64,000 bases of DNA from Rotaria sordida (Eukaryota; Rotifera; Eurotatoria; Philodinida; Philodinidae), in NCBI GenBank assembly GCA_905250125.1, contig CAJNOL010000442.1, positions 1-64,000 of the forward strand, given 5' to 3'. The translations under genes were made by a program, and so were the position numbers. Positions 36,790-47,933 of the stretch are shown in pieces; within the stretch, counting starts at the first letter, position 1; each line of letters begins with the position of its first letter. The notes under the pieces were generated by a model that was not told the DNA's origin, did no database searches, and worked only from the letters and a program-made list of their open reading frames with translations.

Positions 36790-37082
36790 CTGCAGTTTCG
36801 TGAAAATCTTGTGCAATCTTTACTCCTCCGTACGCTATTTGAGAAACTGAAACTTGATCCGAGACAACAATCAGCAAGTCGTTCGAAGTGCAAACTCGCC
36901 GATCACAAGCTCGAAGAAAAGGAAGGATCTGCGCGCTGTGCTAGCTGCTACAAGAAAAGCAGAAAACAACAATCAAGAGAAGTGAGTACGCTGATAGTAA
37001 AGAAAATAAAAACCTTTTGAGCTGATTGTGACAAATTTTTTTGTCTTGATTGTTTTAACGAGAAACATCATGCTATGGAATA
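36790..37082 (+). pseudogene. Decayed piggyBac transposase C-terminus
   Basis: The frame reads EGSARCASCYKKSRKQQSRE, then KKIKTF, an in-frame TGA at 37018-37020, and continues ADCDKFFCLDCFNEKHH before a TAA. The spacing C-x2-C ... (stop where a Cys is expected) ... C-x4-C-x2-C ... H matches the cysteine-rich zinc-binding tail of piggyBac-family transposases, with the preceding Lys/Arg-rich stretch. The catalytic DDD domain is not present upstream. One TGT/TGC to TGA change would explain the stop. Fragmentary, inactive remnant; family assignment rests on the Cys pattern only. Confidence 0.6.
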
Positions 37083-38592
37083 AAGGACTCAAAAAATGAA
37101 AGAGAAAAAGAATATTTTTTGTTGATTCAAAACATTTGAATGTGAATATTAATAAGAATAGTTCATTGCTTTGACTATATTAGTTAAATTGTATGAAACA
37201 ATATTATTGTCTTCTATGTATGCTAGTTATAGCGATCACAAGATAGCATCAGAGATTGTAAAACAGTAGGAAATATTAAAATGTTATATTTTGTGAACCA
37301 CAGACAGAGTTCGGACCCATCATAGATGATGACAGACGATTTCAAAGAACTATTAGAGGTTATGTGTAGCTAACCTATATATAGAGTATTTCCTTGTTGA
37401 AGTTTTATGCTGTAAGGTAAGGATTATCGACGAAATATATCTAAATATACATAAGTTTTTAGAGGATTAGCAACAATGGATATATCGTGTTTTACATTTT
37501 AATCTCGCGGGAATTGTGCTAATAGCTTTTTTTTTATCAATTTCTAATCAACTATAATTGCAATCAATCAGAAGAATCAATAGAATGTTTATTTTTTTGA
37601 TTAAGATGAATTTCTGATCTATTAATAATCAATTTTAATCTGAATCTTCATTTAATTTTTTTACGTGAGCAGTGATTTAGTTGAATGAATATATAAATCC
37701 CATAAATAAATGAACGATGAATAATATCATCATAATATAATATTAGTCACAATTATTTCTAGTTAAAACAAAAGAAACTCATTTTTTATGTTTCACTATT
37801 AACGGTACTGTAGATTAATTTTTTAAAAGTAGATTTCTTGCTAAAAAAATAAACAGCCTGTGTCTGTTTCAGGCAGACAGGTTCGATGACCTGTTTGGAC
37901 CTCTGGGAGACACTTATTCTAGAAAAAAATTTTTGAAATGAGTTTTTACTGAGAAACTCTAGTTTTCATAGGGTCGCATCATAGTTACTTATAATCTCCA
38001 TCTAACGCTGTTCAATCGGACTGAAATTTTGAGCACAGACACTTGAAAGTATTCCCCATGGGTGAAATTGATCTTTTTCATTTTTGATTTCCCTACCCAA
38101 GTGAAAAGTCTGGTTTTGGTATCGAACCTTTACGTCTTTCTCTGTTCTATAAAAACTAGGATTTCTCAGCACAAATCCGTCTCAACTTTTTTTCCCTCGA
38201 ACACACGTCTCTTTATTTATAATGTAAAAACTTCAGCTTGATCGGTTGTACTGTCTTCGAGAACGAGAAACGGTTAAAAAAAAGAAGCGAATACCCTTAA
38301 ATGAATCTTAATACCGCTATAAAAGCTAGGATAAATCCTTTAAAATGTTCCACGAGATAGTCCCATACTGTACCCAACCCCTATAAAACATTGTCCTAAA
38401 GACGAATCGAAAGATTGAACGCGACGTAAGCGATGGCACGAAGCAATCGTGCGAAATCTTGATCTATACCCGTAATAATTTCAATCTTGCATGAGAAATT
38501 AATAAAGTAATGTGTGATGATGAGAAATAGTTGCTGTTTTTATTTGAATGAATAAGAAGAAAAAAAAAGTTTTTATTTACAAATGAATATTT
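37083..38592. other. Intergenic, no gene seen
   Basis: AT-rich spacer between the transposase remnant and the 3' end of CD2BP2. A stretch near 37850-38470 is less AT-rich (for example aggcagacaggttcgatgac) and may be an old, unclassified repeat. No exon or RNA gene supported. Confidence 0.5.
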
Positions 38593-41500
38593 TTAATCAA
38601 GATAAAGATCAAAATCGATACGTTTGATTGAATAGAATTGTTCAGTACCAACACGACGGCAAGATACTTTATTTTTATCTAATTTTCCTTCAGTATTTAT
38701 TAAACGAATCATTTGTTCAGTTGTAAATGGACCTTGAAGATTTTCAATTGAATTTACATTTGTTGTATATTCCCAAAGAACTTTTGATGAACCTTAACAA
38801 AAAATTAAAAATTATTTTTTTTGTTTTTGCTTTATTTTATAAAAAAATTGATTTTTTTTTTTTTTTGTTTTACTATTTGTGTCTGTTGGTTTATTTATAG
38901 ATGATGAAATATCACTATCACCATACATATCAAATGTTGAATCTTTTGATGATTGAAGACGATCAAGTTGTGTTTTAAGTCGTTCATAAGTTTCTTGATA
39001 AATATCAAGTTCACCATTAGATACAAATTGATCAGCAAGACCAGACATTTCTTCAAGTAAAAGTTTATTTTTTTTTAATTCTTCTGGTGTTTGTTCAATA
39101 GTATTTGTTGTTTGAATTTCACCAGGAAGTAATTTGCGTTGTTTCCATTGTTGTTTTGGTTTATTACTAAATAAATAAATCTTTTTGACAAAAATATTTT
39201 ATTATTTTTCTTTTTTTTTTTTTAAAAAAAAAAGAATTTTTATCTTACTTAGATATAATTGTTCCAAGTCGTTTTATTGTACGAGCAACAGTTTCACCTG
39301 GTTTCATAATTGCAAGCATTGATTGAAGTGTTTTTATTTTATTAAATGAATTTGTATCTATTTCATCATCATCATCAGATAAATTAGATTTTTTTTGATC
39401 ATCAAAATCATCTCCTGTTGCATTGGGATTTTTTAATTTATAATTTTTAACATTTGTCCAATCAATTTCATCAAGCCATGCATCATGAACTTCATCTTTC
39501 TAAATAATGAAATAATTACATTTTGTAGTCTCAAGTCTTCATAAACAAAGATATTTTCTAACAAAATGAACTGTAAAACATGTTCAAACTATTTCTATAT
39601 CTTTAGAATCATAAAAGAAAAAAAACTTTATCTGACTTTAAATAATTATTTCACATTAAATTTCTAATAAACATAGAGTAAATTCAATCGATCAGTCTTC
39701 TTTCTTTCTAAACATCTATGGGCAATTCTATTGTATATATGACTTTCTCTAAATCGATTTCCTTATTATGATAAGAAAAGATCCTCTATAGATTGTAATG
39801 TTGAACAGATCAATCATTCATAAAATTAATACAAAATATAGCTAATACTATGCAAAACAATAGTATGAATAATACTAAAATGTCCATCATCATATATCGT
39901 TAACGCAGAATTTAGGCATATAGCAGGTTTTGCAGAGCAAAATTTACTCTACACGCCACTTTTTAGAGGTACAGGCCATTTCCGCACGAAACTGTTTCGT
40001 AATGAATCTAATCATAAATATACAGGGTGGTCCAAAAGTCACGCACGAAACAAAAAAATTGAATATCTCCATTACAACTCAAGCAAACGAGCTGAATTTT
40101 GTATCAACGATAGAGCCATGTTCAAGGTTTATATTCATAAAGACATGCCTAGAGAGATCTTTTGTTAAGTATCATTAATGACCTCAGCAAGAAAATTTTT
40201 AATTTTTCACAGATAGAAAGAAAAACAGTATACTAAACAGAGGGTCTCTTTAGGCATGTCTTTATGGATATGAAGTTTGAACATGCCTCTATTATTGGTA
40301 AAAAAATCAGCTCGTTTGCTCGAGCTGTAATGGAGATATTCAATTTCTATTTTGGTAAACTGACTTTTGGGCCACCCTGTATATGGCTCAAAACTCATGA
40401 TATCAAGAAAAAATTAAATATCTCCGCTACGGCTCGAGCAAACGAGCTGATTTTTTTACCAATAATAGAAACATGGTCACACTTTAAATCCATACGGACA
40501 ATATTAGAGAGAGCCTTTATAAAGTACCACTAATGACCCCAACAAAATAATTTTACTTTTTCATAGATAGGATAGAAAAGAATATACTTAACAAAGGGCT
40601 TCTCTAGGCATGTCTTTATGTATATGAAGCTTGAACATACCTCTATCATTGATAAAAGAATCGGCTCGTTAACTCGAGCCATAGTGGAGATATTCAATTT
40701 TTTTCGACAAAGTAACTTTTTTTTCTAACTGTAAAAAAGTAAATTTTTCTTGTTGAGGTCAATAATGATACTTAATAAAGGATCTCTCTAGGCATGTCTT
40801 TATGAATATAAACCTTGAACATGGCTCTATCGTTGATAAAAAATTCAGCTAATTTGCTTGAGTTGTAATGGAGATATTCAATTTTTTTGTTTGGTGCGTG
40901 ACTTTTAGACCACCCTGTATATGCCATCACACAATAAAACTTCCATGCTAAAATGGTTCTCTATGCGGTACTCCCCTAAAAAGTGGCGTGTAGAGTAAAT
41001 TTTGCTCTGCATTAGCGACATCTGATGATGGACATCTTACCATTATTTATACTGATTTTTGTATAGTATTAGCTATATTACGCATTAATTTTGTAAACAC
41101 CCTTTCTAGAACCGCGGTACTGAGCCTTGCTTCTTTTAGGATTACGCCGCAGCAACAGTATGTTTCTAGCCGCAATGGACATCTCTGCTAGGTAGCATTC
41201 CATACTGCAAGGAAGCGGAAAAGCAGAAGTATTCTTCTTCTTTATATCATCGCGACACAAAATAGCGATTTCGATTTATGTGCTTGCAATCGACTACTGT
41301 GCAATGTTTCGCACTATTATGAATAGATTAAATTCATTAAAAAAAAAACCTTGCACAATGTTTTAAAGGTGAATGCATGTTTCGAAAGAAACCTATATAT
41401 ATATAATGTTCAGTGTGTCTATGCCGGGTCAGAGGTCGAATAAGGCTATGGGAGTAAGGCAATATGGATAAGGCTATAATAGAGTAAGGTTATAAAGTGG

Positions 41501-42074
41501 TAAGACTACAAGAAATATAAGGCCGTAAGGCTACACGGGCTATGAGCGATATAAAGATATCACGCCGTAGGGTTTCTATGTATATAGTATCGAGTGCCGT
41601 TTACCGAGTGAAAGGTTTGAGGTCATACGTTAAAGAAAAAAAAGCTGCCGCGTAGTATGCACACGTTCACGCTAGTATATGTATACATACATCTTTTTTT
41701 TTCCATTGATAACAACCTGTTTCGTCATAATGTCCTTCTTCTAATTCTTCATCAATATTAAATGGTGTTATTTTGACATCATCATCAAATCCAATTGTCG
41801 CACTTTCTTGTCCAATTTCTGGAAAAGAAAAATAAATAAATTTTTTTTTTCATAAAAAAAAGAACAATTTTTTTGTTTTTTATTGAAACAAACCATCAAG
41901 ATCATTTTGATTCATTTCTTTAACATTTCCTTGTTCAGCATCATCATCATCTTCATCACTATCTAATGTATATTTTCCACTATGTAAACGTGTATCATGT
42001 GTTGTATATTTTTGTTTTTTATGTTCATCATTTATATCCTGAAAACTAACTTTACGTTTCTTTTTATCATCCAT
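38593..42074 (-). CDS. CD2BP2: CD2BP2 / U5-52K, GYF-domain spliceosomal protein
   Basis: Five exons on the minus strand: 42074-41894, 41818-41691, 39499-39249, 39166-38874, 38792-38593; 350 residues against 341 in humans. A component of the U5 snRNP that links PRPF6 and dim1-type proteins through its GYF domain. Family blocks: KYTLDSDEDDDD, ITPFNIDEELEEGHYDETG, DAWLDEIDWTNV, GETVARTIKRLG, SGLADQFVSNGELDIYQETY. The C-terminal GYF domain has VLWEYTTN, LQGPFTTEQM and the family ending RIDFDLYLD. Intron 2 (2.2 kb) carries nested foldback transposons. The start codon is 64 bases downstream of the PHF5A stop, with ttctag a few bases before the ATG, a possible trans-splice acceptor (inference). Confidence 0.95.
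39821..41097. mobile_element. Outer foldback element in CD2BP2 intron 2
   Basis: Left arm ataaaattaatacaaaatat (39821) continues through agctaatactatgcaaaaca to gcaaaatttactctacacgc and cactttttagag near 39970; the reverse complement occupies about 40970-41095. The arms are about 150 bases. Between them another foldback cluster (40021-40921) has been inserted. Confidence 0.8.
40021..40921. mobile_element. Nested mariner-like foldback cluster
   Basis: Left end TACAGGGTGGTCCAAAAGTC, right end (reverse complement) TACAGGGTGGTCTAAAAGTC. The first 150 bases of each arm are nearly identical in inverted orientation. A third terminus, GGGCCACCCTGTATA, occurs internally at about 40370-40384, so a related copy is nested or rearranged inside. 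Interior motifs (ccaataatagaaacatggtc, ttcataaagacatgcctaga) match the MITE at 3060-3423. The open frames 39930-40178 and 40264-40533 are arm translations. Confidence 0.85.
41400..41600. repeat. Degenerate (ATAAGGCTAT)-like tract
   Basis: aataaggctatgggagtaag, gataaggctataatagagta, aaggttataaagtggtaaga and ataaggccgtaaggctacac follow one another: an imperfect array of units about 15-20 bases long with core TAAGGCTA, inside CD2BP2 intron 2. No open frame. Confidence 0.6.
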
Positions 42075-42138
42075 ATTATATCTAGAATTATATTACAACG
42101 TTATTATTTATTTTATTTTATAGTAAAGAAATATATTT

Positions 42139-42471
42139 TTAACGTTTTTTAAAACCAAATTTTTTTCTTTCATAAAATAAATCTGTTTTTGCACTTCCTA
42201 AATTAACAATTTTAGGACAACCATCACGATCTTTTTCCGTAATTGTACATTCACGACAATAATATGCATCTGAACATCCTGGACCACCACATATAACACA
42301 TCGACCTTGATATGAACCATAATTACATTCATCACATATTCGTACAAGAGTTGTTGGACGAACATATGAATCACATATAACACAACGACCATCACATTTT
42401 TCACAAAGACGACCAATTGCAACACCAGCTTGTTTACGACAAAATATTAAATCTGGATGATGTTTTGCCAT
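42139..42471 (-). CDS. PHF5A: PHF5A / SF3b14b, U2 snRNP component
   Basis: Intronless 110-residue frame, the exact length of the animal protein and almost residue-identical to human PHF5[21 protein letters not shown] at the start, [37 protein letters not shown] and the basic ending KKFGFKKR. The CxxC pairs that bind three zinc ions in a knotted fold are intact. It sits in the SF3b complex next to SF3B1 at the branch-site adenosine pocket. Small differences include Cys for Val in GGPGCSD. It lies immediately upstream of CD2BP2 on the same strand, so two spliceosome genes are adjacent. Confidence 0.98.
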   Translation of the reverse strand: MAKHHPDLIFCRKQAGVAIGRLCEKCDGRCVICDSYVRPTTLVRICDECNYGSYQGRCVICGGPGCSDAYYCRECTITEKDRDGCPKIVNLGSAKTDLFYERKKFGFKKR

Positions 42472-43579
42472 TTCTCTTTAAATAATTGAATATTATGTTT
42501 ACAAAAGTTTTTCAAAAAATCTAAAAATTATATTCAAATTTTTCTTTATCAAAATTTAATAAATGCACCGATTTTATCATTTAATTTGAAAACAATTTTT
42601 CAAAAAGTTCAAACCGCAAAAAATGTATTTGTGTATCAGTTTTAGATCTAATCGGTTCGGTGCGTTTAAAAAAGACATATACGAACTGATTCCAGGTCTG
42701 ATAAATAATAGTGAATTTGCGGAGTCAAGCTTTTCTAAAGTTTTTTTTTCCCATGAATTAGCAACAGCTTAAATTTACGGTGGTATTACGTATTTTAGGA
42801 GTATTCACTCTTCTTCTTTAATCATTTCTGATTTTCCAAGAGAGTATAACTGATTTTTTAGTACAGATAGAGAACTTAAAATACACGGGCATGTGTTCAA
42901 AGAAAAAAATTTTAAACAAAGTTTTCATAGGACTGCTGAGAGGTAATTTTAAACTTTTTCAAAAATCTAATTTTTCTTTTTTTATGGAAAAAATACGTAA
43001 TGGTTTAGCTTCAAAACTAGAGTGCTAGTGTTCAGGGTTCTATAAACCTTGATAAAAAGGTAAAAAACAAAAACGATCGATTTTTACCTCTGGAGAATAC
43101 TTCCAAGTTATATTCGTTTAGCTGGTGTTCGCCTTCATAAAAAATGTTCCACTGTGTGATGTTATAACATGACACAGTGGAATACTTTTTATGAGGAAGG
43201 AATATCCGCTAAACGAATATTAACAACATGTATAGTAGAACTAGAAGATGTTTTGTACATTTGAATTGTATTTGACGCACTAACTATTGGAAATATTGGT
43301 TAAATATTTGTACGTACGTTCTTTCTTACTAAAATATCTATAATGTTTTAATTGGTTAGTTGATTAACCAATGAAATTTTATTTTATCATGAAATTCTTT
43401 TTTAGAAAAAAAAAGCTAAATTAAAAAATTTTGTATTTTTATTTTTTTTTTATTTAAAATTTTTATTGAATAAAAAAATGTTTTTTTTTTGTTAACCAAT
43501 CATTAATTGATCATAGGCTCTGTTGACTAAGTCCTAGTGAAATATTTTCGTTATTCTTCTTTATTTATTTTCTTCTATT
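42472..43579. other. Intergenic region between PHF5A and MED11
   Basis: Divergent spacer of 1.1 kb presumably holding both promoters. AT-rich; the only structured feature is the hairpin element at 43110-43221. No additional coding exon found. Confidence 0.6.
43110..43221. mobile_element. Miniature hairpin element upstream of MED11
   Basis: ATATTCGTTTAGC at 43110 pairs with GCTAAACGAATAT ending at about 43220. The arms continue through cttcataaaaaatgttccac against gtggaatactttttatgag, with a loop near gatgttataacatga. About 110 bases folding along the whole length, flanked by TTA-type AT sequence. Confidence 0.75.
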
Positions 43580-43975
43580 ATGACGGATTTTACAAATACA
43601 ACATCTCAAACTCTTGAACAATTACGTACAGCTGAAGGTAAATTAACAACAATGCTATGGAATGCTGGTAATATTGTTCAACAATTAAGTTGTGAACAAA
43701 TTCCACGTGAACAAATTGAATCATTAGCTCGAAGTTTTTCTGAAAATGCACAAACAGTACAACAATCATTACATGCAAGTGTAGCTAATTTAGAACGTAT
43801 ATCATCTGGTTTACCACATGAAGATTCATGTTATGGAGCTTGGTTAGATTTTAATTTAGCTTCAATGAGAACAGAAACAACACGAAATAAATTATATGAA
43901 TTAAAAAATAATTTAGAATTACAACGAAGTCGTGAACGTGTTAAAGAACTTGAAGGACAATTAGCACAACTTTAA
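43580..43975 (+). CDS. MED11: Mediator head-module subunit 11
   Basis: Single-exon 131-residue frame. MED11 is a small helical subunit of the Mediator head that pairs with MED22 and contacts RNA polymerase II/TFIIH. Family features in order: LEQLRTAEGKLTTMLWNAGNIVQQLS (matching the human LRALEDIEREIGAILQNAG block), FSENAQTVQQSLHASVANL, then the diagnostic SSGLPHEDSCYG (human ATGQPHEGSSY), and a final helix. Human MED11 is 117 residues; the extra length is a charged C-terminal coiled tail (ERVKELEGQLAQL). The ATG follows a short AT leader. EEF1D begins 151 bases downstream on the same strand. Confidence 0.88.
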   Translation: MTDFTNTTSQTLEQLRTAEGKLTTMLWNAGNIVQQLSCEQIPREQIESLARSFSENAQTVQQSLHASVANLERISSGLPHEDSCYGAWLDFNLASMRTETTRNKLYELKNNLELQRSRERVKELEGQLAQL

Positions 43976-44126
43976 TAAACAAAATAAAAATCATTTCTTT
44001 CGTAATTACTTTACAGATATTGCATCATAAATTTCAACATGTTGTAAACATGTATATATTTTATTCTTGCAATTTTTAGATTTTTTTTAACTTGTTGTTT
44101 ACCTTCTTAAAACTACAAAAAAAACA

Positions 44127-45454
44127 ATGCTTGAACATTTAATGCATGTTAATACTTGGTTTCCTAAATATGAAGTTGATCTTGCTGAACAAACACATTT
44201 CAATGTTTTTGTAATTTTTCAAAAATAATTTATTAATTTCTATTAAAATTATATTATATTTCATAGGGTGAAAAACCAAATATTACAACATCATTTATTA
44301 AACACGAAAAAACTGAACCACCAAAACAACAAGAACAGGTCCGATTTTCGATCTTCTAATAACATAAAACATCATATCGTGAAGTTTTTTTTTTTTTTTG
44401 CCCTAAAGAATTCTCTAATGCTTCTCTATCATATATAACCTTTATTCCTATATGCATGGTGTGCATTTATATTTGTACATAACATGTCATAAATATTTTC
44501 ATCAATCTTGCAGGCAAGTTTAAGTAAACAAATTCATGATGTTAGAAAAATTATTAACCAAACTAATCCAACAACAATAACATCTAATGAAATGAATATG
44601 AATACTGAACAACGTCTAGCAAATATTGAAACAACACATAAAAATATTTTACAAATGCTCGATGATCTTAAACGACGTGTTGAACAACTTGAATTAAACA
44701 AACAAACGATTTGTGCGGTCAGATATCTATCTATAGATATTTTAGAGAAGGAAGGAAAAAAACAAAACATGAAAGATTTTTTGTCTTAATCCCCTTTATA
44801 AAATAAGATTTTTTTTTTCTTGGTGTCTTTATTTTTATAGTTTAATTAAATTAGTATCTGTTTTTTTTAGAAACCAGTTGAATCAAAAAAACCTGCAGCT
44901 GCTGCTGATGATGATCTTGATTTATTTGGTTCTGATGATGAAGAACAAAGTGAAGAAACAAAAAAACGTTTAGCTGAATATGCAGCAAAAAAATCAAAGA
45001 GTAAAAGATTTATTTCTCAATTAATCGGATAAATATTAACCTTTTTTTGTTTTTTTTCTAGAGGAACAAGTTATTGCCAAAAGTACAATTGTACTAGATG
45101 TTAAACCTTGGGATGATGAAACTGATCTTGGTGCTATGGAAAAAGTAGTAAGATCAATTGAAGCTGATGGTCTTGTTTGGGGACAATGTTAGTAAAAATT
45201 AAAAGAATTTGAATTTAATTTTATATAAATTTTTGTTTTTGATCTATAGCTAAATTATTACCAGTTGCTTTTGGTGTTAAAAAATTACAAATTGGTTGTG
45301 TTGTTGAAGATGATAAAGTAAATTATTTTTTTGTTCTTTCATAAATATTGTTTTTTTTGCTATTTAGATTGGAACCGATTTTCTTGAAGAAAAAATTTGT
45401 GCATTCGAAGATTTTGTTCAATCAGTTGATATTGTTGCATTCAACAAAATCTAA
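44127..45454 (+). CDS. EEF1D: Translation elongation factor 1 delta/beta (eEF1B GEF subunit)
   Basis: Seven exons, 256 residues: 44127-44210, 44267-44338, 44514-44717, 44871-45000, 45062-45187, 45250-45317, 45368-45454. It exchanges GDP for GTP on eEF1A. The N-terminal [20 protein letters not shown] resembles the EEF1D N-terminus, and a central heptad region ([20 protein letters not shown]) supports delta rather than beta. The acidic linker [12 protein letters not shown] is the casein-kinase-type motif shared by beta and delta. The catalytic C-terminus has [53 protein letters not shown] and the universal ending [10 protein letters not shown]. All exon phases agree. Confidence 0.95.
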
Positions 45455-46961
45455 GTGGATGATTTTGTTTTGTTTTTTTTTCGTTTTTTCTCATGTTATC
45501 ATCTGAGAATATATTCATTTGATATTTCTTCTGGAAGAAAAAAATAACAATAAAAAAATAACGTCAACATTATCATCAATAAATTCTATTTATCTAATTC
45601 TATCTGTAATGAAAAATGATATTCTCTTTTTATGCATTAATTAGATAGGATGATCCAAATTTCGTCGATGGTGAAATTTCATGTAGTATGTTGCCGAAAG
45701 TAGAGCAGACTTTCGCAAGCTGTCATGAAATAATATTAATATAGAATACATGTGAGGTAGGAAACTGTGGATTCAAACCCGAGGGTTTTTCCATTAATAC
45801 CTGTCGTCCTTCAGTATACATGAACAAGTGAAGAATCAAGATTTTAGCTATTTATTCGCTAGAAAGAAAGAGATGATGCACATATAATGGCGCCATCTAA
45901 CAAAAACTAGATGCATGATAAGCATAAACAAAAGTAGACAATACTGACACTTCGAAAAAGTCATAGATAACTCATAACTGGAATTTTTCCTATGAGAGAA
46001 AGATATTTTTTCCCGACCGATCGGTTACGCACACAGATAGATTCTTCACCTTTGGTCATAACTCTCCTAAAACAAGTCAATCCTTCATAAAAATTTCAGG
46101 GTATATGCAGTTTTATTTCCTCTAAATTAACATCTGAGGAAGGGCAATAAGGAAGCTGCGGATCCTTCCACACCCGGATCCGAGCACAAAGTTATTTCTT
46201 TGGCGGAGCCAAGTCCAAAGTGTTATTTTTTGTTGAATCCGGTTATACGTTTTTATGGACCCGCTGCTCGCTAGATGAAAAATATAGTAACAAGATATAA
46301 CTGTACGTTGAGTTTTTTTTCTGAGAGTAGCGAATAAATAGCTAAAATCTTGATTCTTTACTTGTTCATGCACACGAAGGATGCTAGATATTTATGAAAA
46401 AATCCTCCAGTTCGGGCTCAACCGGGTCCGGATTCACAAAAACATAGACCCGCATCTCTCTAGAAGGTGATTAAGTCTTCCCTTAATTTCATAAGTAAAT
46501 TAGTTTCAATAATTGAAATATCAATATTAATTTAATCTAGTTAACCATTTTGACACACTGACAAAAAATAAGGAATATGTAAACGAATAGAATATCGGAT
46601 TAACCTCAATTATGAATATATAAAAAAAAATAAAGTTATACCTCCTGCTGTTATTTGTTTAAATGAGAAAATGATGTTGAGTTACGTGTGAAGTATGATA
46701 ACAACCTCTAGGCTAAATTTCTTTTTTTTTCGATAAGCTATTCAATTTTTTTGCCGACAAGAACTTTATTTTAACAGTATCTATTGCTTTTTTCTTTTTA
46801 AATTATCATAACTAAACGTCTTCAAAAACATTTTGTGTGCTCATCATTTACGCTCATTTTTCTGTTGTTTACGATTAATGAATATCAAACGTAAAGAATT
46901 TATTCTATATAGGAAGAAAAATAAAATTTCAATCTTTCAATAAAGTACAAAAACAAAAGCA
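45455..46961. other. Intergenic region with GGGTCC/foldback repeats
   Basis: Between the convergent EEF1D and forkhead genes. About 45740-46460 is repeat-derived (next entry). The rest is AT-rich without supported exons; the frame 46122-46373 is part of the repeat. Confidence 0.6.
45770..46460. repeat. Foldback repeat with GGGTCC-like ends
   Basis: aagaatcaagattttagcta (45834) has its complement at about 46335-46355, with arms extending through tatttattcgct. The sequence 46265-46410 recurs in direct orientation at 59110-59255 in the PDE6D intron (gcaacaagatataactgtac, ctctgagagtagcgaataaa). Both copies adjoin cccggatccg/gggtccggattc blocks, tying this repeat to the GGGTCC family. Confidence 0.75.
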
Positions 46962-47933
46962 TCAAAATGATGCTGATTCATTTTGACTTGTATATGACAA
47001 AGTCATCGGATGTTGTTGTTGATAATAAGATGATGAATACGGATCATATGATGGATATGTATTTTCTCTCATACAAAAATTTGTCATTGTTGTTGATGAA
47101 TTATTTTGAGTTGGATAAATACTATGATAAGATGGTGGTGGTGGTGGTGGTGGTGATGAATACATATAATATGATGTTGAAGGATAAAATGATGACATCG
47201 ATTGATTATGCATTTGTAATTGTCGTATTTGTTGACGATAACGACGACGATGAAAACGACCTTGTTCAAGTTCTTTTTCAGCTAATTCATGAATACGCCA
47301 ATCTAAAAAAAAAAAAAATTTTTTTTTTGTTTTATTGAATTATTACAAAAAAATCTTCATACAATGTCCTTTGCCATTTGTTCCACGTTCTGCTTTAACA
47401 AAACAATCATTTAATGATAAATTATGTCTTACACTATTTTTCCATGATTTATTAATATCTTCAGCAAAATATCGATATCTATTTTGAAAATACAAAAAAT
47501 TTCAAAAAAAATTTTTCAAATAATTTTTACTTTCGTTGAAAATAATTATAAATTTCATATAATTGCATCATACGATTTGGTGTTTTTAAAATTGCTTCAG
47601 CAATTATTTCAAGATATGATTGATTGGGTTTTTTTGGTATTTCATTTTCATCTATTATTTTTGTTTTACCAATATAATTTTCTTGTTGATTTAAATCATC
47701 TTCTATTGAACCAGTTTCATCAGAAAGACCTTCATCAACAATACCGGAATCATGAAATTGATGTTTATTCATAACTAACGAATATTCAGAATGTTGTGGA
47801 TAATAGACTATAAATATATTTGAAAAGAAATTACTTATTTAACAATAACACCAAAAAAAAAACAAAAAGAAAGCTGCGATTGTTGTCTAACAAATTACGT
47901 CAAATGAATTCACTTACGGTTATGTGGATTCAT
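46962..47933 (-). CDS. Forkhead-box transcription factor, FoxQ2-like
   Basis: Four exons on the minus strand: 47933-47918 (MNPHN only), 47807-47531, 47478-47363, 47302-46962; 249 residues. The ATG at 47772 is internal in this model; the 16-base first exon restores a phase-consistent upstream start. The forkhead domain is readable: [18 protein letters not shown] (helix 1), [18 protein letters not shown] (helix 2), [15 protein letters not shown] (recognition helix, invariant residues kept), [19 protein letters not shown] and basic wing 2 [19 protein letters not shown] replaces the usual KPPYSY. The wing-2 RRR run after a short spacer resembles FoxQ2, but subclass is uncertain. The tail is Tyr/Ser/Pro-rich with a run of eight prolines. 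Confidence 0.85.

Noticed and set aside
39930-40533. Two similar frames of 82 and 89 residues
   Set aside because: They resemble each other because they are translations of related MITE arms, not because of a gene family.
47084-47338. Long frames opposite the forkhead gene (123 and 61 residues)
   Set aside because: Shadows of the real minus-strand exon; Val/Met/Asp or His-rich products of antisense repeats.
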